A model generated the notes under the pieces. That model saw only the letters and a list, made by a program, of their open reading frames with translations, searched no databases and was not told where the DNA came from. Of a DNA stretch of 64,000 bases, positions 37,807 to 49,744 are shown piece after piece. The position numbers were made by a program, and so were the translations under genes. The stretch lies in contig OZ012690.1 in NCBI GenBank assembly GCA_963942565.1, positions 4,635,684-4,699,683 of the forward strand. The letters run 5' to 3'. The stretch comes from Maea johnstoni. Lineage: Eukaryota > Annelida > Polychaeta > Spionida > Magelonidae. The first letter of the stretch is position 1; each line of letters begins with the position of its first letter.

Positions 37807-37873
37807 ACAAGAAGAAGAAGAAGAAGAAGTTTGACAGCTGCAGCTTGAGCTTAGTAGGAGCTATAGCTGTCAA
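37807..37873 (+). repeat. LINE (AAG)n tail and adjoining hairpin
   Basis: CACACAAGAAGAAGAAG ends the LINE at 37829. Directly after it, TTTGACAGCTGCAGC and AGCTATAGCTGTCAAA form an inverted pair (37830-37873), which may be the integration site or a LINE-linked structure. Confidence 0.7.
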
Positions 37874-37879
37874 AATTGT

Positions 37880-39175
37880 ATGTGTTCCAGGCAGGGCACA
37901 TCGACATTTGTTTACCACAGTAGTGTTGTCAGCTCTCGAAAATGATCCACCACAATTGTATGTGTTTATTAGTGCTTGTCTTTTCACTAAGAGATGTTTG
38001 TGTGGTAACCAGCTCGTTTTGAAATATTGGTCCTGCGCCATACAGTGATACTCATTGAGATGTGTGGAGGTTGGTCGAAATAACAGCACTCATGACTCAA
38101 GTATCGATTACTAGCATGTTTCAGGCACTAGCAGGAATGTTGTTGTTCTTCTTCATGCTTCATTACTGTTTGGGAAGTTAAAGTACTTCCATGCTTGCGA
38201 TGATATCAGGTTTAATCCAGATATCTCTACTAGTGTAGAGTAGACCCTATAGATATGCTGGACTTGGGTGGCATGGCAGCTGTGCTGGAAGGAAACTGAT
38301 GGTGTGTGTTGAACAAAGGCAGCAGATGATCCCTAGATCCATTGTCACCCATGTGATAGGTATAACAAAGAGAGATTAATGCCATCTGCCTGTAGGATAT
38401 GTACCGTTCATTGAACTCAATCAGGACATAACAATTATATTGATGATAATAATAAAACAAATATATATTTTTGATATAGCGCCCTTCCCACATATAATGT
38501 TCAAAAGTGCTTTAAAGAATAGTCAATGGACAGATGCTTATGGTCCATACATTCGCATAAACTTGTTTCGAAATAGCAAGTTAAGAATTGTTATAGGAAA
38601 GAAAATATACGCAAGCTAGCTTTCACTGACCCCACACTACCTTATTTTGCATCATCCCAAGTTTTAGGGTACTTTGCGGTTTCTTGAAAATTTGAAAGGA
38701 GCATGTTTTAACACAAAGTTTTATTCTTGTTTCATATGTATGATTTGAAAACAAGGACAAAAAATAAACATTTTTGATATAGCAATTGTTTCATTTTGTC
38801 ACTATTTTTTGGAAAATATCATTCTGTTTTACATTTAATGACAAATCTGAATCCATACAAATGTAGCAAAATTGTTTCTTTTGCAATATGACTAAGTTGC
38901 AATATTTATCTACATTGTAATTTTATTCTAATACATAGTATATACTTTCAGCTAATTGCTAACCCTTAAAATAATTATTAAGTAAAACAAACAGTATACT
39001 TTGTAGTCTATAGCCACAAAAATGGGAATTTCTATCTGACAAACTCTAAAGGAGATAGTATAAGAGAATAAGTCAAGAAATCCCCCCTGAAATGTTTGCT
39101 TCCAAAACGGGGCTGTGGCCTTATTGAGTGTTTATAACTATGTTGCATAGACTTTGTTTTGATACCCTCATGAGA
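37880..39175. other. No gene seen; one repeat tail
   Basis: AT-rich unique-looking DNA. At 38462-38520, TTTTTGATATAGCGCCCTTC followed by CAAAAGTGCTTTAAAG is the 3'-tail repeat also seen at 56876-56935. No other structure is recognised. Confidence 0.6.
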
Positions 39176-39182
39176 AAGAGCT

Positions 39183-39217
39183 TATTATTATTAATATTAT
39201 CATTATTATCATTATTA

Positions 39218-39270
<53 letters not shown>

Positions 39271-39315
39271 TATATTATCATTATCTTTATTATTATTATC
39301 AGTATTATCATTTTT
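39183..39315. repeat. ATT trinucleotide microsatellite
   Basis: Imperfect ATT/ATC repeats. The open frames across it are low-complexity by-products. Confidence 0.95.
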
Positions 39316-39761
39316 AGAGGTTGTTGTACAACAACCTTTATTCAGTTCGCTTTTGTTGTCTTGCATTCCCGGGGAGGGTCCTGGGAGCTGGTTGATGCAT
39401 TTTCCCTATGTTGTCTTACATGGCATTTTTGGAAAATTCTAGCCGCATGATCTGGAGAGTGGGGTGTGGTGGGGTCGTTTTGTTTATTGTTTCTGTTAGA
39501 ATTGGGTGTGTAGTTTATAATGTTTGTTTCATTGTTTCTGTGGGTTGCCTAGTTTTTTTTTTGGTGGATTTTTACGTGTTTATACTTTACGTTTTCTTCA
39601 CTCCAATACGATTCTGTAGCGCGTCTGGTCTGGTGGGGCGGCCGTTGGATGCGCATGCGTGGGTGGATGCGCATGCGTGGGTTTTCTGCATATTTAATGC
39701 GATCGGCTAATCACGTGACGGTGCGTGATTGGGTTTCCCAGCACCACGTGGTTTGTCTCTG

Positions 39762-40885
39762 GTGAATTATCCAATGAGCGGTCTCACTGCCTCACCGTCA
39801 CACCACGTGGTACTCTTTCCCGCGGTTTATTAACCAATGAGCGGCTATTTGTATCCCTCTTTGTACTATTTTACTTACGTGTTCATTCACGTATTTTTTA
39901 CATTGGCTAGGTTACCCTCCGCCATTTTGAATATCGGGTTTGACGAAATTTGCACCCCGATTTCAAAGCTTTCGTTTGTGGCCATCTCTAACTCTAAAAT
40001 TCTGAAACCAAAAGAATTAACGAGCCAAGTATCTATATTATTAAGATTAATTCTTTTGGTTTCGGAAAATCGAAAATATTTTGAGATATTTGTCAACACG
40101 CATCGATGGTGGCGTGTTTACCATGGCGATGAGTACATTCTCAATGGTACCTCGCCGATTCCTGTCAATTTCATCAAGCTATCTCCCCCCGATCACAATA
40201 TGACTACCTACCTGGATAGATGAGATCCTCATCTATCTGATTCAATCATTTTTTTAATTCAACTTCAGGTTGGAAGCGAAAAAATAGCTTTTCGCTACAA
40301 CCGGAAGTTGATTTTTTTGATATAGTGAATTATCCAATGCGCGGTCTCACTGCCTCACCGTCACACCACGTGGTACTCTTTCCCGCGGTTTATTAACCAA
40401 TGAGCGGCTATTTGTATCCCTCTTTGTACTATTTTACTTACGTGTTCATTCACATATTTTTTACATTGGCTAGGTTACCTTCCGCCATTTTGAATATCGG
40501 GTTTGACGAAATTTGCACCCCGATTTCAAAGCTTTCGTTTGTGGCCATCTCTAACTCTAAAATTCTGAAACCAAAAGAATTAACAAGCTATCTATATTAT
40601 TAAGATTAATTCTTTTGGTTTCGGAAAATCGAAAATATTTTGAGATATTTGTCAACACGCATCGATGGTGGCGTGTTGACCATGGCGATTAGTACATTCT
40701 CAATGGTACCTCGCCGATTCCTGTCAATTTCATCAAGCTATCTCCCCCCGATCACAATATGACTACCTACCTGGATAGATGAGATCCTCATCTATCTGAT
40801 TCAATCATTTTTTTAATTCAACTTCAGGTTGGAAGCGAAAAAATAGCTTTTCGCTACAACCGGAAGTTGATTATTTTGATATAGC
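39762..40885. repeat. 563-bp tandem duplication with internal hairpins
   Basis: GTGAATTATCCAATGAGCGG at 39762 restarts as GTGAATTATCCAATGCGCGG at 40325, and the two copies are over 95% alike by eye. Each unit contains inverted pairs: TCTGAAACCAAAAGAATTAA with TTAATTCTTTTGGTTTCGG, GATGAGATCCTCATC, and AACTTCAGGTTGGAAGCG with CGCTACAACCGGAAGTT. Two CACGTG-type CACCACGTGG boxes lie at the start of copy 1 and just before it. The second copy lacks a few bases near AACAAGCTATC. Confidence 0.9.
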
Positions 40886-40889
40886 GAGA

Positions 40890-41325
40890 TTAGGGCATTG
40901 ATATGCATTGTGTGCATTTCACACAAAAAACATACTTTTTTCAATAAATTGTCACGTCGCCGTTTCTGGGTCAAAATTTACAAATGGCCCATCAAAGTGT
41001 TCGCAACAAATAGGGCTTTTACCCTATTATCATAACTTGTTGGTTATATTTGTAATTTTGGAAAAAAAATGGCGACTTCGGAAAAAAACGGCAAAAACGG
41101 CTTTTTGGAATGTTGATTTAGGAACCCTGGCGAAATTCTAAATTTACTTATTAATTTCGCCACTAAAACCGGAAAAAAAGTTTCAACTTCAAGAAAACAG
41201 ACTCTAAATAATCCATCCTGCCCATTTGTGGATTTTTTTTGATCCCCACAATCGTAAGAAAACAACTTTGAAAAAAACGGAAGTAGTAAATATTTTTATC
41301 GCGATTTCAGCAGTCAGTATATATA
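40890..41325. other. No gene seen
   Basis: AT-rich sequence with several short purine-rich runs (GGAAAAAAAATGGCGACTTC). No repeat is assigned and no exon is convincing. Confidence 0.5.
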
Positions 41326-41326
41326 C

Positions 41327-41583
41327 CCTTCTCACCATGAGTGTAGTATGCAGTCCTGAAGTTAGCAGACCTTTAACCCTGCCATCCCTTCCGTTCTCAC
41401 TGTTGTTGTATTTTAGATAAAGATATGATTTTAATTGTTTTGGGTGACAGGAAAAGTGTGTACTGTTATAATTTATTGGTCACAAACTTATAAGCCCAAA
41501 GAGCATGTAATGCGAATGCATGGGATGGCAGGGTTAATGGTCTGCATACTTCAGGATTGCATTTTCACTCATGGTGAGAAGGG
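41327..41583. mobile_element. Short element with 63-bp inverted repeats
   Basis: CCCTTCTCACCATGAGTGTA through TTAACCCTGCCATCCC (41327-41389) is inverted at 41522-41583 with about six differences, leaving a 132-bp centre. A related single arm (CTCTTCTCAACATGAGTGAA, CCTGAAGTATGCAGG) recurs at 42027-42070. Confidence 0.75.
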
Positions 41584-41994
41584 TGTCAAGGGACATAACT
41601 GCAGGCAGCACTCATAGAAACTGGCTTCGACATCATACTGCATCTACACCAAAGAGCATCATAGGAACTTGATTCACCTGACAACCCAAAATAGTAAGCA
41701 TACATTAAATTGAAATAAATACAAAAGTATCAATACAAAACTATCACTCAATATACAATTTTATAAAAACACATCCACAAAATATAGAAACCATGCAAAT
41801 CTTCACTGTCCCTCAAACAAAACAATTACTGTTTAAAGAAGATATTGTGTCGGTGTGATAATATAAGATTGCATTTGGTGAGATATGTTTTGTGTTGATA
41901 TTTTTGTGTTGCTTTGATGGTATGTATGATTATTTTTTCAGGTTGCATGGTGTATTGAATTTCTCTGATGTACCTTCAGTCTACCTGATGTTTA

Positions 41995-42180
41995 GTGCTG
42001 CCTGCAGTTCTGTCCCTAGAAACTCTTCTCAACATGAGTGAAGTAGCAGACCTGAAGTATGCAGGCTTCTACCCTATGATGCCGATGCCGGTCCCATACC
42101 CCTTCAACCCAGTGCTCGGGCCCAGGCAGCATCTCCCTGCATTTGTATCGCCCAAGATGCAAAACAAACGAAAATACTGA
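41995..42180 (+). CDS. Small ORF with nearby poly(A) signal, unknown
   Basis: A possible terminal exon. The frame reads MSEVADLKYAGFYPMMPMPV then PYPFNPVLGPRQHLPAF, ending QNKRKY and a stop. AATAAA follows the stop within ten bases (42184). Upstream are acceptor-like TTATTTTTTCAG (about 41941) and CTGCCTGCAG (about 42008). Composition looks like protein (Pro/Met/Tyr-rich, no low complexity), but no family is recognised. Part of it overlaps sequence related to the inverted repeat at 41327, so it may belong to a transposon. Confidence 0.3.
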   Translation: MLPAVLSLETLLNMSEVADLKYAGFYPMMPMPVPYPFNPVLGPRQHLPAFVSPKMQNKRKY

Positions 42181-42199
42181 TCAAAATAAAGGGAAAATT

Positions 42200-45145
42200 G
42201 CAAAGTTTGTGTTTCTGATGTATTTTTTAACACTATTAGGTATGATAGAAAGATAAAGAAGTTCAAAGAATGGGATTTTTTTTTGAAATTGTTCTAGACT
42301 GATATTTAATGTACATTAACAAACTGGCTCTTATAGTTGTATTTCTTGGCACTATTAGGTGTGATAAAAAGATAAAGAAATTCAAAAATAGGGAAGTTTT
42401 TTTAAGTGCGGATTTAGATAGAAATCTTATGAAAAGTTTGGAAGATATGTGTTTCAGATGTATTTTTTGGCACTATTAGGTGTGATAAAAAGATAAAGAA
42501 GTTCAAATAAAAGGAAATTGTTTTAAATTGCTCCAAACTGATATTAATGTCTATTCACAAACTTGGTTTTTGATTAAAAAGTCTGTAAGTATCATCAGCA
42601 GCATTACAAGTGTGTATCAGTCTATTTTAGGTTTTAGTACAAAGTTATTGCATGCATATTGGGTTTCTGGTAGTGCTGGACCTGCTTTAGTGGCGGAAGA
42701 TCATGGCCAGGGGCATATGTCCCTTAAGGGGCCATATGGTTGATATTTGTGCATGTTTGCATTCAGGCAGTGTTTGGCCATTTTCATGTAAAGGTAAGTC
42801 ACGGACTAAAGTTCTTCAGGCAGCAGCATGTTAGTTGTGGCAAGCATGCTGCTGGTGGGGTTTTGTTGGCTGTCATTTGCAGTGCTGGTTGTAGGCTTTT
42901 CCCATTCATGTTTGGTGATCTACTGGATTAGTGGTGGTGAGTTTGCCATAGTTTCTTGGATAGCTAGGAGTGGGTTATAGTTTTCGAAAATATTTGAGGG
43001 AGGGTTTTAGATAGAATTCTTTTGAAAAAATTGAGGGATATGTGTTTCAGTTGTATTTTTTGGCACTATTAGGTATGATAAAAAGATAAAGAATTTCAGT
43101 GGAAGGGAAATGTTTTAACTGTCCAGGTTTGGGGGTTTTGGAGCATTTTTCCAGGGAAAAAATTGAATAGTTTGTGTTTCTGATGTATTTTTTGGCACTA
43201 TTAGGTATGATAAAAAGATAAAGAAGTTCAAGAAAGTTGAATTTTTTTTAAAATGTTCTAAGCTGATATTTAATGTCCATTCACAAGCTTGGCTCTTATA
43301 GTTCATCATCAGGTAGCAAAATCACATAATCCAGGAACATATGCCCCTTAAGGGACCATAAGGTTGATCCTTGTGCATGTTTGCACTCAGGCAGTGTTTG
43401 GTCATTTTCATGTAAAGGTAAGTCACGGACTAATGTTCTTCAGGCAGCAGCAGGTAAGTTGTGGCAAGCATGCTATTGGTGGGGTTTTGTTGACTCTCAT
43501 TTGCAGTGCAGGATGTGGGCTTTTCCCATTCATGTTTGGTGATCTACTGGATGAGTGATGGTGGGTTTGTCATAGTTTCTTGGATAGCTAGAAGTGGGTT
43601 ATAATTTTGGGAAATATTTGGGGGAGGGTTTTAGATAGAATTCTTATGAAAAAATTGTAGGATATGTGTTTCAGATGTATTTTTTGGCACTATTAGGTAT
43701 GATAGAAAGATAAAGAATTTAAGGAAAAAGGAAAATGTTTTAAAATGCTCCAAACATATATTTAATGTCCTTTCACAAAGTTGGCTCGTATATTTTTTCA
43801 TCTGGTTGCAATATCACATGAACCAGGGGCATATGTCCCTAAAGGGTACATAAGGTTGATCCCTGTTCATGTTTGCTTTTAGGCAGTGTTTGGCCATCTT
43901 CATGTAAATGTTTTGTGTTACTTTGATGATATGTCAGATGTCAAATTTTTAACCCCGCCCCCCATCGCTCTCTTTTTCTGAAGTATGTGTGTTAAAATGT
44001 TCATGTTTATATTTGGCGGATAGGCTTAGTGATTAGTTTAGTTTGTCAAAAGTTGCATTTTATTTATGCGTGCTGAATTTTAGGTTATGATGAAATTTTT
44101 TATTCGCTGTTTAACTGTTGGTCTTTTTTAATATTTGAGAGCCGGCACTTATTTTAATGCATGGGCTTTGTTGTATATACTTAGCTTATGTGTTAACATT
44201 TTGTGTTGTGGGGGAGAGTCACAAGCCTCTGTTAAGGGGGAGTGGATTTTTGGCTGTTGGCAACATGTTTGATTTTGATGTGGTGTTATTTGCAGGCAGC
44301 CAGTCAGTTTGTTACATGCATCAGTGATTGACTTTAACATTTTCAGACAGGAGCAGATTTGGCTCCCAGGATTTTAAGTTTAGGGGCTATTAAATTCCTG
44401 TGCGGCCACCACGACGGTATGGTTTTGCCAGGGGTGCATTGTCCAGGTTTGGGGATCTTGGGGCATGCTCCCAGGGAAAAGTTTGAAAGGTTTGTGTTTC
44501 AGCTGTATTTTTTGGCACTATTAGGTATGATGAAAAGATAAAGAATTTCAAAAAAAGGAAAAGTTTTTAAAATGCTTTAAGCTGATATTTAATGTCCGTT
44601 CACAAACTTGGCTCCTATAATTCATCATCTGGTAGCAAAATCACATGGTTCAGGGGCATATGCCCTTTAAGGGACCATAAGGTTGATCCCTGTGCATGTT
44701 TGCATTCTGGCAGTGTTTGGCCATTTTCATGTAAGGGTAAGTCACGGACTAAAGTTCTTCAGGCAGCATTAAGTAAGTTGTGGCAAGCATGCTATTGGTG
44801 GGGTTTTGTTGACTGTCATTTGCAGTGCAGGATGTGGGCTTTTCCCGTTCATGTTTGGTGATCTACTGGATAGGTGATGGTGGGTGGTGAGTTTGTCAAA
44901 GTTTCTGGATAGCTAGAAGTGGGTTATAGTTTTGGAAAATATTTGAGGGAGGGTTTTAGATAGAAATCTTATGAAAAATTTGAAAGATATGTGTTTCAGA
45001 TGTATTTTTTGGCACTATTAGGTATGATAAAAAGATAAAGAATTTCATAAAAAAGGAAAATGTTTTATAGTGCTCCAAACTGATATTAATGTCTATTCAC
45101 AAACTGGGTTTTTGATTAAAAAGTCTGTAAGTATCATCAGCAGCA
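42200..45145. repeat. Cluster of recurrent segments with a shared 50-bp box
   Basis: The box GATGTATTTTTTGGCACTAT-TAGGTATGATAAAAAGATAAAG occurs about eight times (near 42213, 42337, 42455, 43050, 43175, 43676, 44502, 44999). Longer blocks also repeat in order: TTGATCCCTGTGCATGTTTG, AGGCAGTGTTTGGCCATTTT, AAGTCACGGACTAA, GTGGCAAGCATGCT and GGCTTTTCCCATTCATG at 42740-42930, 43365-43560 and 44690-44880. It looks like three diverged copies of a unit of roughly 1 kb or less. A short open stretch at 44359-44541 has protein-like content but no recognised domain. Confidence 0.75.
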
Positions 45146-45297
45146 TTACAAGTGTGTATCAGTCTGTAACCACTAACGAAAAAACACAAAAATCAGAAAA
45201 ATTTCAAAATAGCAAAATATTAAAAAAACAAAAAATTGCAAATGATTAACTACAAAAAGACATACAAGGAATCAACCTCTTGACGCCACTGGCGTCT

Positions 45298-45502
45298 ATC
45301 TTGTTATTATCTTTTATTATTACTATTCTTATTCTTATTCTTATCATTATCATCATCATCATCATCATTATTATCATTAGTATTATCTTTTATTATTACT
45401 AATCTTATTCTTATTATTATTATTAGTATCATTATTTTTTTTTATTAGTATCAGTTTTTTATTATCATTATTATTATTATTGCTATTATTATTATCATCA
45501 TC

Positions 45503-45561
<59 letters not shown>

Positions 45562-45640
45562 CATTATTGTTATTATTATTATTATCATTATTATTATTAT
45601 TATTGTTATTATTATTATTATTGTTATTAGTATAATCATG
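45298..45640. repeat. ATT/ATC microsatellite
   Basis: Imperfect trinucleotides with ATC, CTT and ATT sub-blocks. Confidence 0.9.
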
Positions 45641-45649
45641 ATTAGGTTG

Positions 45650-47065
45650 GTAGATCAGATTTTTAGACCCAGATTAGAGTAGACCCGCTAAATATGTTAT
45701 GGGCAAATTATAGTACTGTGGGGCACTGATAGGTGGCACCAGGTGGTCTATCCTTCCTTTGAGGTTTCCAGTGGAAGCAGTATTAAAACCTCACTCCATC
45801 TAGTGAGAAAAATGGGAACTAACCTGACCACCCCTGATATCTGCTTCCTGATTCAATTGAATATTCTTTATAAGGTAAAAAATTTATAAAACTCAAATTG
45901 TATTTGACATACTTAGGCCTAGAGAAAATCAAGCTGTAATTTTCAGGAAACACCTGTTTTCATTTTGATTATTTGATTTATTGCACACCAAGGACAGGTG
46001 ACACCTTCACATTTCACCTGAAAACAATAGCGAGAACATGGACTGTACTTGTATGAGCTGCGCATATGTTTACCTGAATGACGTAGTTGGGAATACCAGT
46101 GACCTTATAAGTGTCATTAATAACTACGCCTGTCAGTCCAGAACTTAACCTCAAATATTATCAGTGCTAACTGTTGTATTGTATGGTAACTGTTTTCATT
46201 TGCCCAATATGGTCCATTGTATTTAAGTTGCATAACTGTCTAGACAGTTGCAAAATCAAGCTTCCATATTCGTTTTGATGAATTCTCACAATCATAGATT
46301 GGACTTTAAGTGTTTGGAATTGCTATGTTTAGAATTAGATTAGAAAGAGTGTGAAGTGTTTTTGTTATTTTTTATTTTGAAATATTTTACGAGATGTGTC
46401 ATGAGTCACAATCAGGTCCTCATGTTGAAGTCAGTCAAGTAGGTGGCCAGTGACACTATAGGCTGACAGAGTAATTTGCACTATACATGTATGGCATAAC
46501 ATGGAACCATTATGAAATGGATACGCAGCTTGCCTGGTTTCCCTGGCAGTAGAAGCTAATATTAATAGGAGAGTTGATGGTTATGTTATGACTAACATTT
46601 GTCTTTAAAATACATATTATTCCTGTCTGTACTTAAGCCTGCAAGATTTGTGAAAAATTGCAAGGCTGCTTTTGGTCACTATGAGCATTAAAGGGAAAAT
46701 GCACCATCAGAATGATTTAGGTTCAAAATGAGCTTATACATGTCACCTTTCAAATAAGACCTCCCCCGAACCTGTCCTCTTCAGCACTACTTAGTTATAG
46801 CTTACAGAAGTGACCAAGTAACAGGAATGAGGCAGCCATATGGGGGCGTCCATGTATCCCAAGATGCACTCTGTTTTTGGCATCTTTTAACTTTAATGGG
46901 TTAAATACTGATACCATGTTAATTTTGCGCTTATGAAATAATGTGCTCAGCTGGCAGCTGCCTTTCATGCCCTGATTGATTTTTGGATACAGGTGTTGAA
47001 TTACAAGCTATCATATTAGTGCGAGGGATCATAGGGGATCAGATGCACAAATAATGGCGTGTAGA
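45650..47065. other. No gene seen; one weak repeat
   Basis: Unique-looking AT-rich DNA. 45710-45830 (GATAGGTGGCACCAGGTGGT, CTAGTGAGAAAAATGGGAAC) is distantly related to the repeat at 53028 and 63362. Otherwise nothing is recognised. Confidence 0.5.
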
Positions 47066-47067
47066 TT

Positions 47068-47262
47068 TAAGCCTTATGCTGCTGGAGGCTATTTTGGCCA
47101 ATACAAAATGATGCAAAAAAACTGGAAAATGACTGAAAACCCTGGCACATGGGTACTCATCAGAAAGCACTCAGCGAGAGCTATGCAATGAATACCAACA
47201 TGAGGGGGTTTAAATGGTTTTCAAAAATCTTTGTGTTCTTGTGCTTTGGATGAAAGGGTTAA
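47068..47262 (+). mobile_element. MITE family A copy
   Basis: GCCTTATGCTGCTGGAGG to GGATGAAAGGGTTAATG. The final GCATTGG part is lost. Confidence 0.8.
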
Positions 47263-47334
47263 TGAAGATTCCAAGGGTGTGCAAAGTATTTTTTTTTATT
47301 AAACTGCCACAATGTTAACACTATATACAGTGAT

Positions 47335-47880
47335 CTCTTTGCTGTCAAGAATGCACATAATCCTACAAACCATGGACCTCGCAATCCTTGATACTGCAAT
47401 ATTTTTGGTCCAGAAGTGATACAGAAATCCCTTTGCTGTCAAGAATGCACATAATCCTACAAACCATGGACCTTGCAATCCTTGATACTGCAATATCTTT
47501 GGCCCAGAAGTGATACAGAAATCCCTTTGCTGTCAAGAATGCACATAATCCTACAAACAATGGATCTTGCAATCCTTGATACTGTAATATTTTTGGTCCA
47601 GAAGTGATACAGAAATCTCTTTGCTGTCAAGAATGCACATAATCCTAAAAACAATGGACCTTGCTATCCTTGATATTGCAATATCTTTGGTCCAGAAGTG
47701 ATACAGAAATCTCTTTGCTGTCAAGAATGCACATAATCCTACAAACAATGGACCTTGCAATCTTTGATACTGCAATATCTTTGGCCCAGAAGTGATACAG
47801 AAATCTCTTTGCTGTCAAGAATGCACACAATCCTACAAACAATGGATCCTTGATATTGCAATATCTTTGGTCCAGAAGAC
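47335..47880. repeat. 94-bp tandem array, six units
   Basis: GCTGTCAAGAATGCACATAA begins at 47341, 47435, 47529, 47623, 47717 and 47811, exactly 94 bp apart. The last unit is shortened. Minus-strand open frames through it merely reflect the repeat (94 is not a multiple of three). Confidence 0.95.
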
Positions 47881-48762
47881 CGAGTAAATGCTGAGAGTAA
47901 TTGATTGAGGGGAAGCAAGCCTTGAACTTAGTACTCCGACCTGTCTTTTCCAAGGGTACTGTATAATGTATCTCCAGGGAGGTGTATTTTCCCATCTTGC
48001 ACCAGTGCTAGTATTACATATATTATGATGTAATGCCTAGGCAGTAGTGTTGGCAGGCATTGCCCCATTACTATATCAACAAACATGAGCATCAATAAAC
48101 AGGAGCAGTTAGTGCAGAGCTTAGGCATACATCTGGAGTCCTGCCAGTAGTATGACTTATATTTTTTACAGTGTGTATTACCTCATAGGAAATCCCCATA
48201 GTATATAAACTTGTTACATCACTCATATTAAAGCAATCATATTTTAAAAGAGATTTTTGAAAAAAATCTTTTTACTAAGTTGACTCTATTACCTCACATA
48301 AAATCGGGAAGGATCACATAAAATCCCCATAGCATTTGTACTTGTTACATCACTTATATTAAAGCAATTAGATTTGAAAAAAGATATCTTGTGAGAAATT
48401 GAAACTTTTTTTTAGGTTGACAAATGTATTCATTAAAAAACATCTGGATAACCGCCAAAAGGATTAAACTTATTACTTAACTTATATTGCAGTACTATCT
48501 TCGGTGTAACTCAGAATGTAACTCTGGTGTTATCTAGTATAGTTCATCTACCACAGCTCCACCTTGAGGTTAAAAAGATTACTAAACACTGGTCTATCCT
48601 ATACTGAAATTAATGTATGTTAGCTCATGCACACAAGCATTTAACTTGTAGCTAGTCTCGGGAAGATTACATGTGGGAGATCCAGGGTTTATGTAAATAA
48701 ACATTAGATCAATGCCTAGCAACTGAGAGATGGATACACAGAGAGTCAGTACATGTATCTGG

Positions 48763-48975
48763 TCCCCTGATAGCTTAGATTTCTAGGCCGTCATATGTAT
48801 TTTTTGTGATGTTTTGTTCTGTTATCAGGCACCAAATAGTCTAGGTGGGCAAAGTCACCAGTTTATTAGTTACACTTATCTCACCAGGGGAATAGAGGAC
48901 TCAGTTTGAGTATGAGTTTAACAGAGGTGAATGTCGACTCTTAAGGGACTAGGAGCCCAGTCTATAGTCCCCTGA
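48763..48975 (+). repeat. Interspersed repeat family F, copy 1
   Basis: GGCACCAAATAGTCTAGGTG, TATCTCACCAGGGGAATAGA and GGACTAGGAGCCCAGTCTAT are shared with 63362-63640 (same strand) and in reverse with 53028-53190. The ends are not defined. Confidence 0.65.
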
Positions 48976-48979
48976 TTCT

Positions 48980-49740
48980 TGTTTGCCTGTGATACTCAGT
49001 ATATAGGTTGTCAAGGGAACTGTATTTACAACAGTTAAGATCTCTATGGCATCACTGCACAATACTTAAGGAGTGATCACTGGCTGTGCTCTAGATTTGC
49101 TACAAGTCTGTGTTATCTGGCTCTTCCCTTAGTCCCACTGATCTAACCTGAGTTGGTCTCACACCAGGTTTAATTCTAAATAGATCCTCAAGGGGGGACT
49201 CACATGAGCTGTAGTCTGTAACAAACGGCAATTTCTGAAAACTGTGCTGCCATCTATAGTAGGTTGAGAGAGTCTGCTCATAAGATGCTATATGCAAGAT
49301 ATGACCATAATACTCTGGCTGTTTTCAGTTTCTGCATGAATGAACGGGTTAGATAGTGTTCATATTTTTGCACCAGGATCATCGATGAAGTGGAAGAATT
49401 ACTTTATGTCCTGCACATTGAGTAGTCTTCTCATCTTATTCACCTCATCTCAGTACATTATACTTATTCATTTGCTCACTCCTGTTACCATTTATCGATC
49501 ATGGAATTCACTTATCTGCTCACTCATTCCTTTGAAGAGATGCATGTAGCGGTGATGAAGAGTAATAGTACTTATAAATACCCTATTTATGCTCATATTG
49601 ATATGCTTGGTATTTATAAAGGTAAAGGTATTCGGTTTATAGTCTTGTATCCACCGAAGTGCTCACACGACCTTCCTCCCCTAGCAGGCACTGTACACAC
49701 GGAAACCATTTCAATCCCCCAGGGGATATTCCAGAGCAAC
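48980..49740. other. No gene seen
   Basis: No repeat or exon can be supported between family F and the SINE. The short open frames have no recognisable content. Confidence 0.5.
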
Positions 49741-49744
49741 TGGC

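Larger units (their letters stand above)
30980..37829 (+). mobile_element. LINE (non-LTR retrotransposon), apparently full length
   Basis: About 6.85 kb: a 5' UTR starting near TTCAAGATGGCGGCG, ORF1 (31375-34218), ORF2 (frame open 34125-37631), a 200-bp 3' UTR and an (AAG)n tail. Both frames are long and uninterrupted, so the copy is probably young. The ORF1 PHD finger plus an AP endonuclease and RT suggest the CR1/L2-like group, but the QGNGQGKLPSPDDYKLYL motif and the C-terminal CCHC are unusual, so the clade is uncertain. I found no clear target-site duplication, and the 5' boundary is approximate. Confidence 0.9.

Noticed and set aside
39762-40885. Pair of direct repeats considered as terminal repeats of a retroelement
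   Set aside because: The copies are directly adjacent with no internal coding region, lack TG/CA ends and contain hairpins, so a tandem duplication fits better.
44359-44541. Protein-like 60-residue frame within the 42-45 kb cluster
   Set aside because: It is not preserved in the sister blocks at 42.2 and 43.2 kb and matches no family I know, so I list it only as part of the repeat cluster.
47299-47995. Several minus-strand frames of 64-116 residues
   Set aside because: Frame-shifted translations of the 94-bp tandem array.
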